Positions 40,840 through 48,220 of a stretch of 49,471 nt of DNA are shown here, piece after piece. The translations under genes and the position numbers were made by a program. Every line of letters begins with the position of its first letter. Positions within the stretch are counted from its first letter, which is position 1. The notes beneath the pieces are model-generated. The model was not told where the DNA came from. It ran no database searches and worked only from the letters and a program-made list of their open reading frames with translations. The DNA is from Arthrobacter sp. AK04 (GTDB lineage: Bacteria; Actinomycetota; Actinomycetes; Actinomycetales; Micrococcaceae), in contig NZ_JAJOMC010000033.1 of the NCBI RefSeq assembly GCF_021129155.1, positions 1 through 49,471 of the forward strand, given 5' to 3'.

Positions 40840-40868
40840 ACTTTGCCCTAGAATCAATGTCCTGTCAA
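40840..40868 (-). promoter_or_regulatory. Promoter of the core iol operon
   Basis: On the minus strand a perfect TTGACA (40868-40863), a 17-base spacer, CAAAGT (40845-40840). Transcription would start near 40833, about 88 bases before GTG 40745. Confidence 0.6.
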
Positions 40869-40884
40869 AGGTTTGTACTGACAT
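40857..40884. promoter_or_regulatory. Island operator copy 2 (iolC promoter)
   Basis: TTTGTACTGACAT at 40872-40884 and a second element TGTCCTGTCA at 40858-40867 that covers the -35. The order ATGTCAGnACAAA, three bases, TTGACA on the minus strand is the same as at the ABC transporter promoter. Confidence 0.72.
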
Positions 40885-40953
40885 GTTTACAAGTTGCCTT
40901 AACGGTCCTTATTGGCAGGAGGGGCCTGACGATAAGCCCCACCGGGGACGGCG

Positions 40954-41358
40954 TTACTTCCGCGGTACGGCCAACTCGCCGGTGACATACTGGGCCCGGC
41001 CGAAGCCGAACGACCAGTCACCGGCAGTATTCTCCACGTAGCCGATGAAGACGTCCTCGCCGGCGACGCCCACCTCCGCGAGCTTGTCCGCCACTGCGGC
41101 GAAGAGGCGCTGCTTGGCTTCCTGCGAACGGCCGCCTTGGGTGAAAATCTGGATCATCACAACCCTGCTTGTCCGCTCAAAACCAAGCCCCGCATCCTGG
41201 GCATAAATCTGCCCGGCGGGGTGCTCGCTCAGGATGTGGAAGTAGTCGCGCTCCGGGATGCCGTACTCGGCAAGGATTGCGTCATGGATCCCCCGGCTCA
41301 GCCGCTGCAGATCCTCTTGGCTGCGGCCCTGGTTTACATCAATTCGAACGAGTGGCAC
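40954..41358 (-). CDS. Tautomerase (4-oxalocrotonate tautomerase/MIF superfamily) protein
   Basis: 134 aa. PLVRIDV at the N-terminus provides the catalytic Pro after Met removal, with the beta-alpha-beta repeat pattern of a fused or long tautomerase (LQRLSRGIHDAILAEYGIPERDYFHIL, then IQIFTQGGRSQEAKQRLFAAVADKLAEVGV). Conserved-looking FIGYVENTAGDWSFGFG lies near the C-terminus. Such enzymes move keto-enol double bonds. It is preceded by a copy of the iol operator and followed by iolC 208 bases on, so a role on an enolisable inositol intermediate is inferred. GTG 41358 has GAGGAG five bases upstream. Confidence 0.85.
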   Translation of the reverse strand: MPLVRIDVNQGRSQEDLQRLSRGIHDAILAEYGIPERDYFHILSEHPAGQIYAQDAGLGFERTSRVVMIQIFTQGGRSQEAKQRLFAAVADKLAEVGVAGEDVFIGYVENTAGDWSFGFGRAQYVTGELAVPRK

Positions 41359-41373
41359 TATTTCTCCTCAAAG

Positions 41374-41414
41374 TTTGTACTGACATACTAACAAAGTCAG
41401 CGTCCGCGGCGCAA
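41374..41414 (-). promoter_or_regulatory. Island operator copy 3 and candidate promoter of the tautomerase gene
   Basis: TTTGTACTGACAT at 41374-41386. On the minus strand TTGCGC (41414-41409), 18 bases, TAGTAT (41390-41385) could be the promoter, placing the operator across the -10 and start site. The operator ends 15 bases before the GTG, just ahead of the ribosome site. Confidence 0.6.
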
Positions 41415-41456
41415 GAAAGGGTATTGCCTGACAGGCGGAGCGGGGTTAGAGTTAAA

Positions 41457-41492
41457 CAACCGAAAGGTTGATAAACGAAGTAGTTGATTAAC
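41457..41492. promoter_or_regulatory. Candidate ArsR-family operator
   Basis: CAACC-GAAA-GGTTG (41457-41470) is a perfect inverted repeat. It overlaps the first of two direct repeats GTTGATAAAC (41467-41476) and GTTGATTAAC (41483-41492). They lie 26-60 bases before the ArsR start, so autoregulation is likely. Confidence 0.5.
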
Positions 41493-41517
41493 AAATTGAG
41501 TAGCTAACGGAGTGGCA

Positions 41518-41859
41518 GTGGAAACCGACGGAACGGGGCTGGACTCGGCGTTTATGGCCCTGGCGGACCCCGTGCGGCGGAGCATTATTGCCCGGCTCAG
41601 CCGGGGACCGGCCACTGTAAACGAATTGGCGGAACCCTTTGAAATTTCCAAGCAGGCGGTTTCGAAGCATATTCAGGTACTCGAGCAGGCGGAGCTGGTC
41701 ACCCGGACCAGGGAGGCCCAGCGGCGGCCCGTGCACCTGAATCCCGCGCGGCTTGAGGCGCTCACCGCCTGGATCGACCAGTACAGGTTGGTCCGGGAGG
41801 GGCAGTTCCGCAGCCTTGATGCCGTGCTTAGGTCACGAGCTGCAGACGGCAGCGAATAA
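41518..41859 (+). CDS. ArsR-family transcriptional regulator
   Basis: 113 aa from GTG 41518, preferred to GTG 41512 because GGAG (41509-41512) is then five bases upstream. Winged HTH: DSAFMALADPVRRSIIARLSRGPATVNELAEPFEISKQAVSKHIQVLEQAELV, wing TREAQRRPVHLNP. No metal-binding cysteine motif is seen, which fits the non-metal ArsR subgroup that is paired with SRPBCC/AHSA1 proteins. The partner gene follows after 15 bases. Confidence 0.9.
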   Translation: METDGTGLDSAFMALADPVRRSIIARLSRGPATVNELAEPFEISKQAVSKHIQVLEQAELVTRTREAQRRPVHLNPARLEALTAWIDQYRLVREGQFRSLDAVLRSRAADGSE

Positions 41860-41874
41860 TTCGAAGGAATCATC

Positions 41875-42357
41875 ATGAGCAATTCCCTTAAACTCAGCGT
41901 TCCTGAGGGAGTCCCCTTCATCGACTATGAGCGCGAGTTCGATTTCCCCGTCACGGACGTGTTCCGGGCCCACAAGGATCCGGACCTGATTGTCCAGTGG
42001 CTTGGCCCGCGGGGCTACAAGATGGAGATCGACCATTACGATTTCCGCACCGGCGGCAGTTACAGCTACCTGCATACCGGACCGGAGGGGGTGCCTTACG
42101 AGTTCAAAGGCATCTTCCACACGGTCCGTGAGAACGAGTTCGCCATCCAGACGTTCGAGTTCGGCGGGTACCCGGACGTCGTCAGCCTGGAGTTCATGAC
42201 GTTCGAGGACCTGGGCGATGGCCGGTGCCGCCTCCGCGGGCACTCCGTCTATCCCACGCAGGAGGCCCGCGACGGCATGGCGCAGTCAGGCATGGAAGGC
42301 GGCATGTCCGAAGGCTACGAGCGGCTCGATGAGCTGCTCAGCGGGGCAAAGGTGTAG
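41875..42357 (+). CDS. SRPBCC (AHSA1/START-like) domain protein
   Basis: 160 aa. The helix-grip fold is visible as YEREFDFPVTDVFRAHKDPDLIVQWLGPRG, then YDFRTGGSYSYL, GIFHTVRENEFAIQTFEF, and a C-terminal helix MAQSGMEGGMSEGYERLDELL. This is the AHSA1 pattern, with the WLGP and GGSYxY landmarks. It binds a hydrophobic small molecule or assists a partner; the role is unknown. It forms an operon with the ArsR regulator and ends at a strong terminator. Confidence 0.9.
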   Translation: MSNSLKLSVPEGVPFIDYEREFDFPVTDVFRAHKDPDLIVQWLGPRGYKMEIDHYDFRTGGSYSYLHTGPEGVPYEFKGIFHTVRENEFAIQTFEFGGYPDVVSLEFMTFEDLGDGRCRLRGHSVYPTQEARDGMAQSGMEGGMSEGYERLDELLSGAKV

Positions 42358-42363
42358 GACGCA

Positions 42364-42423
42364 AAAGTACGACGACGGGCGGTTACCTTTGGATTGGAAG
42401 GTAACCGCCCGCCGTCGTACTTA
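42364..42423. terminator. Bidirectional terminator between SRPBCC and sucD
   Basis: A 25-bp stem with one mismatch: AAGTACGACGACGGGCGG and onward from 42365, paired with the complementary arm 42398-42422, around an eight-base loop. A-rich and T-rich ends allow use on both strands between the convergent genes. Confidence 0.85.
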
Positions 42424-42502
42424 AACGGCAACGCGGGGCCGCAACCCCGCCCATCCACGTGTGACGGGCGGGAAGCGACCCCGCGTTGGCTGGTACTGGG
42501 TA

Positions 42503-43405
42503 CTAGAGCGCTGCGTAGACTTCGCGCAGCAGCTTTGCGGTCTCGGACGGCGTCTTGCCGACCTTCACGCCAGCGGCCTCGAGCGCTTCCTTCTTGGCCT
42601 GGGCGGTTCCTGCGGAACCGGAGACGATGGCGCCGGCGTGGCCCATGGTCTTGCCTTCAGGAGCGGTGAAGCCTGCCACGTAGCCGACAACCGGCTTGGT
42701 GACGTTGGCCTTGATGAAGTCGGCAGCGCGCTCTTCAGCGTCGCCGCCGATTTCGCCGATCATCACGATCGCCTTGGTCTCGGGGTCAGCCTCGAACGCG
42801 GCCAGGGCGTCGATGTGGGTGGTGCCGATGATGGGATCGCCGCCGATGCCGATGGCGGTGGAGAAGCCCAGGTCGCGCAGCTCGTACATCATCTGGTAGG
42901 TCAGCGTGCCCGACTTGGAAACCAGGCCGATGGGGCCCTTGCCGGTGATGTTGGCCGGGGTGATGCCAACGAGGGCCTCACCCGGGGTGATGATGCCGGG
43001 GCAGTTCGGTCCGATGATGCGGGTGACCTGGTTGCCGTCGGCGTCCACCGTGGACTGGGCCAGTGCCCAGAACTCGGCAGAGTCCTGGACCGGCACGCCT
43101 TCGGTGATGACGACGACCAGGCCGATGCCGGCCTCGATGGCTTCGACGACAGCTGCCTTGGTGAATGCCGGCGGCACGAAGACGATGGAGACGTCAGCGC
43201 CGGTTTCGGCCATGGCTTCCTTGACGGTGCCGAAGACAGTGATTTCCTTGTCGCCGTGCAGGACCGTGGTGCCGGCCTTGCGGGCGTTGACGCCGCCAAC
43301 AATGTTGGTGCCGGCCTTGAGCATCAGGGCGGTGTGCTTGGTGCCTTCGCCGCCGGTGATGCCCTGGACGATGACCTTGGAGTCCTTGTTCAGATAGATA
43401 GACAT
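42503..43405 (-). CDS. sucD: Succinyl-CoA synthetase alpha subunit
   Basis: 300 aa. Forms succinyl-CoA ligase with SucC in the TCA cycle. N-terminal CoA-binding Rossmann domain ([15 protein letters not shown], the NGPNCPG-like [13 protein letters not shown] at 131-143) and the phosphorylated His256 in [10 protein letters not shown]. Length is standard. It starts 11 bases after sucC stops. ATG 43405 has AAGGGAC upstream. Confidence 0.98.
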   Translation of the reverse strand: MSIYLNKDSKVIVQGITGGEGTKHTALMLKAGTNIVGGVNARKAGTTVLHGDKEITVFGTVKEAMAETGADVSIVFVPPAFTKAAVVEAIEAGIGLVVVITEGVPVQDSAEFWALAQSTVDADGNQVTRIIGPNCPGIITPGEALVGITPANITGKGPIGLVSKSGTLTYQMMYELRDLGFSTAIGIGGDPIIGTTHIDALAAFEADPETKAIVMIGEIGGDAEERAADFIKANVTKPVVGYVAGFTAPEGKTMGHAGAIVSGSAGTAQAKKEALEAAGVKVGKTPSETAKLLREVYAAL

Positions 43406-43416
43406 GGTGCGTCCCT

Positions 43417-44586
43417 TTACTTAGCTGCGTTGGCGAGCTCGGCGGCCTTGTCGGCGCCCTCGTCCATGGTTGCGGCCAGGGTAACCAGCGGGTGGTTGGC
43501 CTCGGCCAGGATGCGGCGGCCTTCCTCAACGTTGTTGCCGTCGAGGCGGACTACCAGCGGCTTGTTCGCGGAGTGGCCCAGCTCGGCCAGCGCACCAACG
43601 ATGCCCTTGGCGACGGCGTCACACGCAGTGATGCCGCCGAAGACGTTCACGAACACCGACTTGACCTGCTCGTCGCCCAGGATGACGTCGAGGCCGGCCG
43701 CCATGACCTCGGCGGAAGCTCCACCGCCGATGTCCAGGAAGTTGGCGGGCTTGACGTTGCCGTGGTTTTCGCCGGCGTAGGCAACGACGTCGAGGGTGGA
43801 CATGACCAGGCCGGCGCCGTTGCCGATGATGCCTACGGAGCCGTCCAGCTTGACGTAGTTCAGGTCCTGCGCCTTGGCCTTGGCCTCGAGCGGATCGGCA
43901 GCGTCCTTGTCTTCAAGGAGGGCGTGCTTGGCGTGGCGGAAGTCGGCGTTCTCGTCCAGCGAGACCTTGCCGTCCAGTGCCACGATGTCTCCCGCGCCGG
44001 TCTTGACCAGCGGGTTGACCTCAACCAGGGTGGCGTCTTCCTTCTTGAAGACATCCCAGAGCTTGAGGATCACGGCGGCGACCTTGCCGCACAGTTCCTC
44101 GGCGAAGCCTGCGGCTGCAACGATTTCGTCAGCCTTGGCCTGGTCGATGCCGACGGCGGGATCGATGGCGATCTTCGCCAGCGCTTCGGGGCGTTCGACG
44201 GCGAGCTGTTCGATTTCCATGCCGCCTTCAACCGAGCACATGGCCAGGTAGTTGCGGTTGGCCCGGTCCAGCAGGACGGAGAAGTAGTACTCCTCGGCAA
44301 TGTCCGCACCCTGGGCAATCATCACCTTTTTGACGGTGTGGCCCTTGATGTCCATGCCCAGGATGTTGGAGGCGTGCTCAAATGCCTCGTCGGCGGACTT
44401 TGCGACTTTGACGCCGCCGGCCTTGCCGCGGCCGCCAACCTTGACCTGTGCCTTGACAACGGTAACGCCGCCGATCTTCTCGGCAGCTGCCTTTGCTTCT
44501 TCTGGGGTGTACGCCACGATGCCGGCAAGCACGGGTACACCGTGCGCCTCGAACATATCGCGCGCCTGGTATTCAAACAGGTCCAC
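43417..44586 (-). CDS. sucC: Succinyl-CoA synthetase beta subunit
   Basis: 389 aa. ATP-grasp domain ([59 protein letters not shown]) and the ligase domain with [13 protein letters not shown] and [11 protein letters not shown]. The start is GTG 44586 with AGAAGGA about ten bases upstream. Co-transcribed with sucD; a G/C-rich region of about 210 bases upstream should carry the promoter, but I see no convincing boxes. Confidence 0.98.
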   Translation of the reverse strand: MDLFEYQARDMFEAHGVPVLAGIVAYTPEEAKAAAEKIGGVTVVKAQVKVGGRGKAGGVKVAKSADEAFEHASNILGMDIKGHTVKKVMIAQGADIAEEYYFSVLLDRANRNYLAMCSVEGGMEIEQLAVERPEALAKIAIDPAVGIDQAKADEIVAAAGFAEELCGKVAAVILKLWDVFKKEDATLVEVNPLVKTGAGDIVALDGKVSLDENADFRHAKHALLEDKDAADPLEAKAKAQDLNYVKLDGSVGIIGNGAGLVMSTLDVVAYAGENHGNVKPANFLDIGGGASAEVMAAGLDVILGDEQVKSVFVNVFGGITACDAVAKGIVGALAELGHSANKPLVVRLDGNNVEEGRRILAEANHPLVTLAATMDEGADKAAELANAAK

Positions 44587-44795
44587 GGTTTAGTGTCCTT
44601 CTACGTCGAAGTAGTTTCTGTACAGTCGGACACCATCGAAGACGATGACCGGGCTGCGGAATTGCACGCCCCGGCGGCCTGTTGGAAACGAGCCACGCGG
44701 CGTGATGCTCCATTGGGAACTCTAGTCCTTTGGGAGGACCGGGCCGTCCCAGACTACCCCTTATGTGAGTAAGGACACTATTCTATGGAGCGTAG

Positions 44796-44821
44796 AAAAA
44801 CCGCGGATTTACGCGGTTTTT
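44796..44821. terminator. Rho-independent terminator between sucC and the lipoprotein gene
   Basis: AAAAACCGCG (44796-44805), six-base loop, CGCGGTTTTT (44812-44821). A perfect ten-base stem with A and T ends. It lies eight bases beyond the stop of the lipoprotein gene on the minus strand, so it ends the pcrA-lipoprotein transcript. Confidence 0.92.
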
Positions 44822-44828
44822 GAGGGCT

Positions 44829-45506
44829 TCAGGGCGACGGTGCTGCACTTTCCGGGGGGCCTGAAATTAGCTCGTAACGGTCCTCCGAAACGAAGAACCC
44901 GACGCCAGCCGAGACGTTTCCGCAGGCTACGCCGCCGTTGTAGGCGGAACACCGCAGCCCGTTGCGTTCGAGGTTTTGCCCGTCACCCATGACAGCAAGT
45001 TCGGCGATCGGTCCGGCCTTGCTACCGCGGGGGCCGTACGTTGCCTCCATTTGTGTGACGCCGGACCGGCACTCTCCATACGTTGCTTTGTCCGGGGTCA
45101 GCAGGGCTACGCCGCCCAGATAGCCGAGGTTCGTTCCCGCGCAATCATCCGCCACATCGTCCGGGACAGGTTTCGGATACTTGGCCAGCTCACAGTGGGC
45201 CACCGGCACGATGGCGAGTTTGTTGTTGTCGCTGTCGCTGAAGGTGTTTTGCTCATAGGGGAGGTTGAGATGTGGCCCGCGGGCTGCGGTGAGCGAGCAC
45301 GCCACTGTCCGGTCCTCGGTGACGAAGGACAGGATGTCATCACCGCCGGCGTATTCCTGCGGGTCAACAAGCGGCGCCTGTTCCAGCTGCTCCATCGGCG
45401 GCAGCGGAGGCGGCGCCACGTATCCAGGGTCCTCCACCGTCACGGTGCAGCCTGTTGAAGCCAGCAGGAAAAGGGCGGCGAGCATTCCCCGTACAGTCCG
45501 TCGCAT
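44829..45506 (-). CDS. Putative secreted lipoprotein of unknown function
   Basis: 225 aa. The signal peptide ends in LLASTGC with lipid Cys20. A Pro-rich linker (VAPPPLPPMEQLEQAP) follows, then a compact domain with several Cys residues (VACSLTA, AHCELA, DDCAGTN, GECRSG, LRCSAY, VACGNV) that could form disulfides outside the cell. No family is recognised. ATG 45506 is only four bases after the pcrA stop, so it is co-transcribed with pcrA although the functions look unrelated. Confidence 0.78.
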   Translation of the reverse strand: MRRTVRGMLAALFLLASTGCTVTVEDPGYVAPPPLPPMEQLEQAPLVDPQEYAGGDDILSFVTEDRTVACSLTAARGPHLNLPYEQNTFSDSDNNKLAIVPVAHCELAKYPKPVPDDVADDCAGTNLGYLGGVALLTPDKATYGECRSGVTQMEATYGPRGSKAGPIAELAVMGDGQNLERNGLRCSAYNGGVACGNVSAGVGFFVSEDRYELISGPPESAAPSP

Positions 45507-45510
45507 GGGC

Positions 45511-48066
45511 TCAGGCGTCGAGCTTGGTCAGCGGCGCGTACCGCAGCAGCAAGCGCTTCTCGCCGACGTCGAACTTCACCTTGGCCACGGTCTTGTCCCC
45601 GGCGCCTTCCAACGCCAGGACGGTTCCGTTGCCGAAGCTCGTGTGGTTGACCTTGTCCCCCACGCTGACCGCCACGATTTCCTTCTGCGGCTGCACACGG
45701 TTCTTCGCAATAGCTGCGGGAACGTCGGCGTTGAATCCGGCTGACGAGTCTGCCGCCGCGCCGCGTGCCGTCCCGGCACCCCAGAAGGATCCGCTGTAGC
45801 GGCTCGAACCGATTGATCCGCCGCCCCACCCGCCGGTCTGCCTGCTGGTTCCCTCGCGCTTCCATTCCAGGAGCTCAGCGGGGATCTCCTCCAGGAACTG
45901 GCTGGCAGGGTTGTACTGGCTCTGGCCCCACATGCTCCGCACCTCGGAACGCGTGACGTACAGCCGTTTCCGGGCACGCGTCAGGCCAACATATGCAAGA
46001 CGGCGTTCTTCAGCCAGTTCCTTGGGGTCAGTGGCTGACCGCTGGTGCGGAAACAGCCCATGCTCCATGCCGGTGAGGAACACCACCGGGAACTCGAGTC
46101 CCTTGGCGGTGTGCAGCGTCATCAGAGTCACGACGCCCAGCCGCTTGGCTTCCGCCACTGCCGCGTCGATATCCGCGCCCGGGGCGTCCGGGATCTGGTC
46201 CGCGTCCGCCACCAGCGAGACCTGCTCCAGGAAAGCACCCAGCGACCCTTCCGGGTTGTCCTGTTCGTACTCACGCACCACGGCCACGAGCTCTGCGAGG
46301 TTCTCCACCCTGGACTCGTCCTGCGGGTCAGTACTGGAACGCAGCGCGGCCAGGTAGCCAGTCTGCTCCAGGACCGCCTCAAGGGCTGCCGCGGCGCCTG
46401 AACCCGCAGCCACTTCGGCCAGGTCATCCAGCAGCTTCACAAAGCCCAGGACGGCATTGACGGAGCGGGTTGCCATCGCCGGGGCCTGCTCGGCGCGGCG
46501 GGCAGCCGCCATGAATGAGATGCGTTCACGTTGGGCCAATGCCGCCACCGCACCTTCGGCACGGTCGCCGATCCCCCGCTTTGGCTCGTTGAGCACCCGG
46601 CGCAAGTTGACGTCGTCGTCCGGGTTTACCAGGACGCGCAGGTAGGCGAGGGCGTCCTTGATTTCCTTGCGCTCATAGAAGCGTGTGCCGCCCACCACCT
46701 TGTACGGCAGGCCCACCCTGACCAGCACGTCCTCGATGGAGCGGGACTGGGCGTTGGTGCGGTAAAAGATTGCGACGTCCCCGGGACGGAGGTTGTCCTC
46801 ATCCTGGAGCCGGTCAATTTCCTTGGCAATGAACTGGGCTTCATCGTGCTCGTTCTCGCCCACGTAGCCGATGATCTTGTGACCGTCGCCCTCAGCAGTC
46901 CACAGCCGTTTCTCGGGGCGGTTGGGATTCCGGGAAATAACCGAGTTGGCCGCGCTGAGGATGTTCTGCGTGGAGCGGTAATTCTGCTCCAGCTTGATGG
47001 TCTGCGCCTCGGGGTAGTCCTTTTCGAACTCCACGATATTGCGGATGTCCGCGCCCCGGAAGGCGTAGATGGATTGGTCAGAATCGCCCACGACGGTCAG
47101 CTCTGATGCGCCCGGACCTTCGCCCACGATTTCCCGGACCAGGGCGTACTGGGCGTGGTTGGTGTCCTGGTATTCGTCCACCAGGACATGCCTGAACCTC
47201 CGGCGGTAGGAGTCAGCGAGGGCCGGGAAGGCCCGGAACATAAACACTGTTTCGGCGATCAGGTCATCGAAATCCATGGCGTTGGCCTGGCGCAGCCGCT
47301 GCGTGTAGCCCTTGTAGACCTCCGCAACAGCCTGCTCGAAAGGATCGTTGTAGTTCGCGGCGGAGGCGTAGGAGTCAGCATCAATGAGCTCGTTCTTCAA
47401 GGCGGAGATCTTGTGCTGGATGGCCTTGGGCGCAAACTTTTTTGGATCCAGGTCCAGGGCCTTGGACACCTGGGTTACCAGCCGGAGGGAGTCGGCGGAG
47501 TCGTAGATGGAGAAATTCGATTTCAGCCCGACGTTCGCGGCCTCCTGGCGCAGGATCCGGACGCAGGATGAGTGGAAAGTGGAAATCCACATGATCTTGG
47601 CGCGGCCGCCCACCAGCGCCTCGATGCGTTCCCGCATTTCCGCGGCTGCCTTGTTGGTGAAGGTGATCGCGAGGATCTCGCCATGGTGGGCACGCCCCGT
47701 GGCGATCAGGTAGGCAATCCTGTTACTGAGCACGCGGGTTTTGCCCGAGCCGGCGCCGGCAACGATAAGCAACGCGGAGCCTGCGTGCTTTACCGCTTCC
47801 TCCTGCTGCGGGTTCAGCCCTTCCAGGAGCTGGGCCGCATCCGGCCGGTGGTGGCCGTTGCGGTGCCCCTCCGTTTGCTGGCCCCCGGCCTGCAGCCCAT
47901 CGCGCTGCTGTCCCCCGGACAGCCCCATTCCCTGCCGGATTTCCCACGGCGCAGCACCGCCTGGACCGGCCGCCGTAGCGCCTTCAGGGCGTGACTTGGT
48001 GCGGGCAGCCGCCGGGGAAGCAGCCTTGAACGGTCCGTCAGAGTACGGGTCAAACAACATATCCAT
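45511..48066 (-). CDS. pcrA: ATP-dependent DNA helicase PcrA/UvrD
   Basis: 851 aa from ATG 48066. Superfamily 1A 3'-5' helicase for repair and replication restart. An N-terminal extension of about 80 Gly/Gln-rich residues precedes the Q motif LNPQQEEAV. Walker A GAGSGKT (104-110), motif Ia FTNKAAAEM, motif II DEYQDTN, motif III GDSDQSIY, motif IV EQNYRS, motif V TLHTAKGLEFPVVFL, motif VI YVGLTRARKRLY. The C-terminal Tudor-like domain that binds RNA polymerase is present (VNHTSFGNGTVLALEG). A GTG or ATG at 48099 is an alternative start. Confidence 0.96.
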   Translation of the reverse strand: MDMLFDPYSDGPFKAASPAAARTKSRPEGATAAGPGGAAPWEIRQGMGLSGGQQRDGLQAGGQQTEGHRNGHHRPDAAQLLEGLNPQQEEAVKHAGSALLIVAGAGSGKTRVLSNRIAYLIATGRAHHGEILAITFTNKAAAEMRERIEALVGGRAKIMWISTFHSSCVRILRQEAANVGLKSNFSIYDSADSLRLVTQVSKALDLDPKKFAPKAIQHKISALKNELIDADSYASAANYNDPFEQAVAEVYKGYTQRLRQANAMDFDDLIAETVFMFRAFPALADSYRRRFRHVLVDEYQDTNHAQYALVREIVGEGPGASELTVVGDSDQSIYAFRGADIRNIVEFEKDYPEAQTIKLEQNYRSTQNILSAANSVISRNPNRPEKRLWTAEGDGHKIIGYVGENEHDEAQFIAKEIDRLQDEDNLRPGDVAIFYRTNAQSRSIEDVLVRVGLPYKVVGGTRFYERKEIKDALAYLRVLVNPDDDVNLRRVLNEPKRGIGDRAEGAVAALAQRERISFMAAARRAEQAPAMATRSVNAVLGFVKLLDDLAEVAAGSGAAAALEAVLEQTGYLAALRSSTDPQDESRVENLAELVAVVREYEQDNPEGSLGAFLEQVSLVADADQIPDAPGADIDAAVAEAKRLGVVTLMTLHTAKGLEFPVVFLTGMEHGLFPHQRSATDPKELAEERRLAYVGLTRARKRLYVTRSEVRSMWGQSQYNPASQFLEEIPAELLEWKREGTSRQTGGWGGGSIGSSRYSGSFWGAGTARGAAADSSAGFNADVPAAIAKNRVQPQKEIVAVSVGDKVNHTSFGNGTVLALEGAGDKTVAKVKFDVGEKRLLLRYAPLTKLDA

Positions 48067-48220
48067 GGTGCCTACAAGTCTAGGCGGTGGGACCGACACG
48101 GACTTGCAGGCTGTGGATTACCGGCTCCAGACTCGTGCGCTTTTGGCGGTCCTGCAGGCTTTATCCACATAGCGATCAATGGTGCGTGCAAGGAGGGCAT
48201 TCGGTTGAAAGGCTTCGGTG

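Noticed and set aside
40785..40953. Extra small gene between the tautomerase and iolC
   Set aside because: The 208-base space is fully explained by the operator, promoter and leader of iolC; no frame has a ribosome site.
44587..44795. Riboswitch or attenuator upstream of sucC
   Set aside because: There are small G/C-rich pairings such as GTCCT/AGGAC near 44726-44740, but no known riboswitch core or leader peptide is visible.
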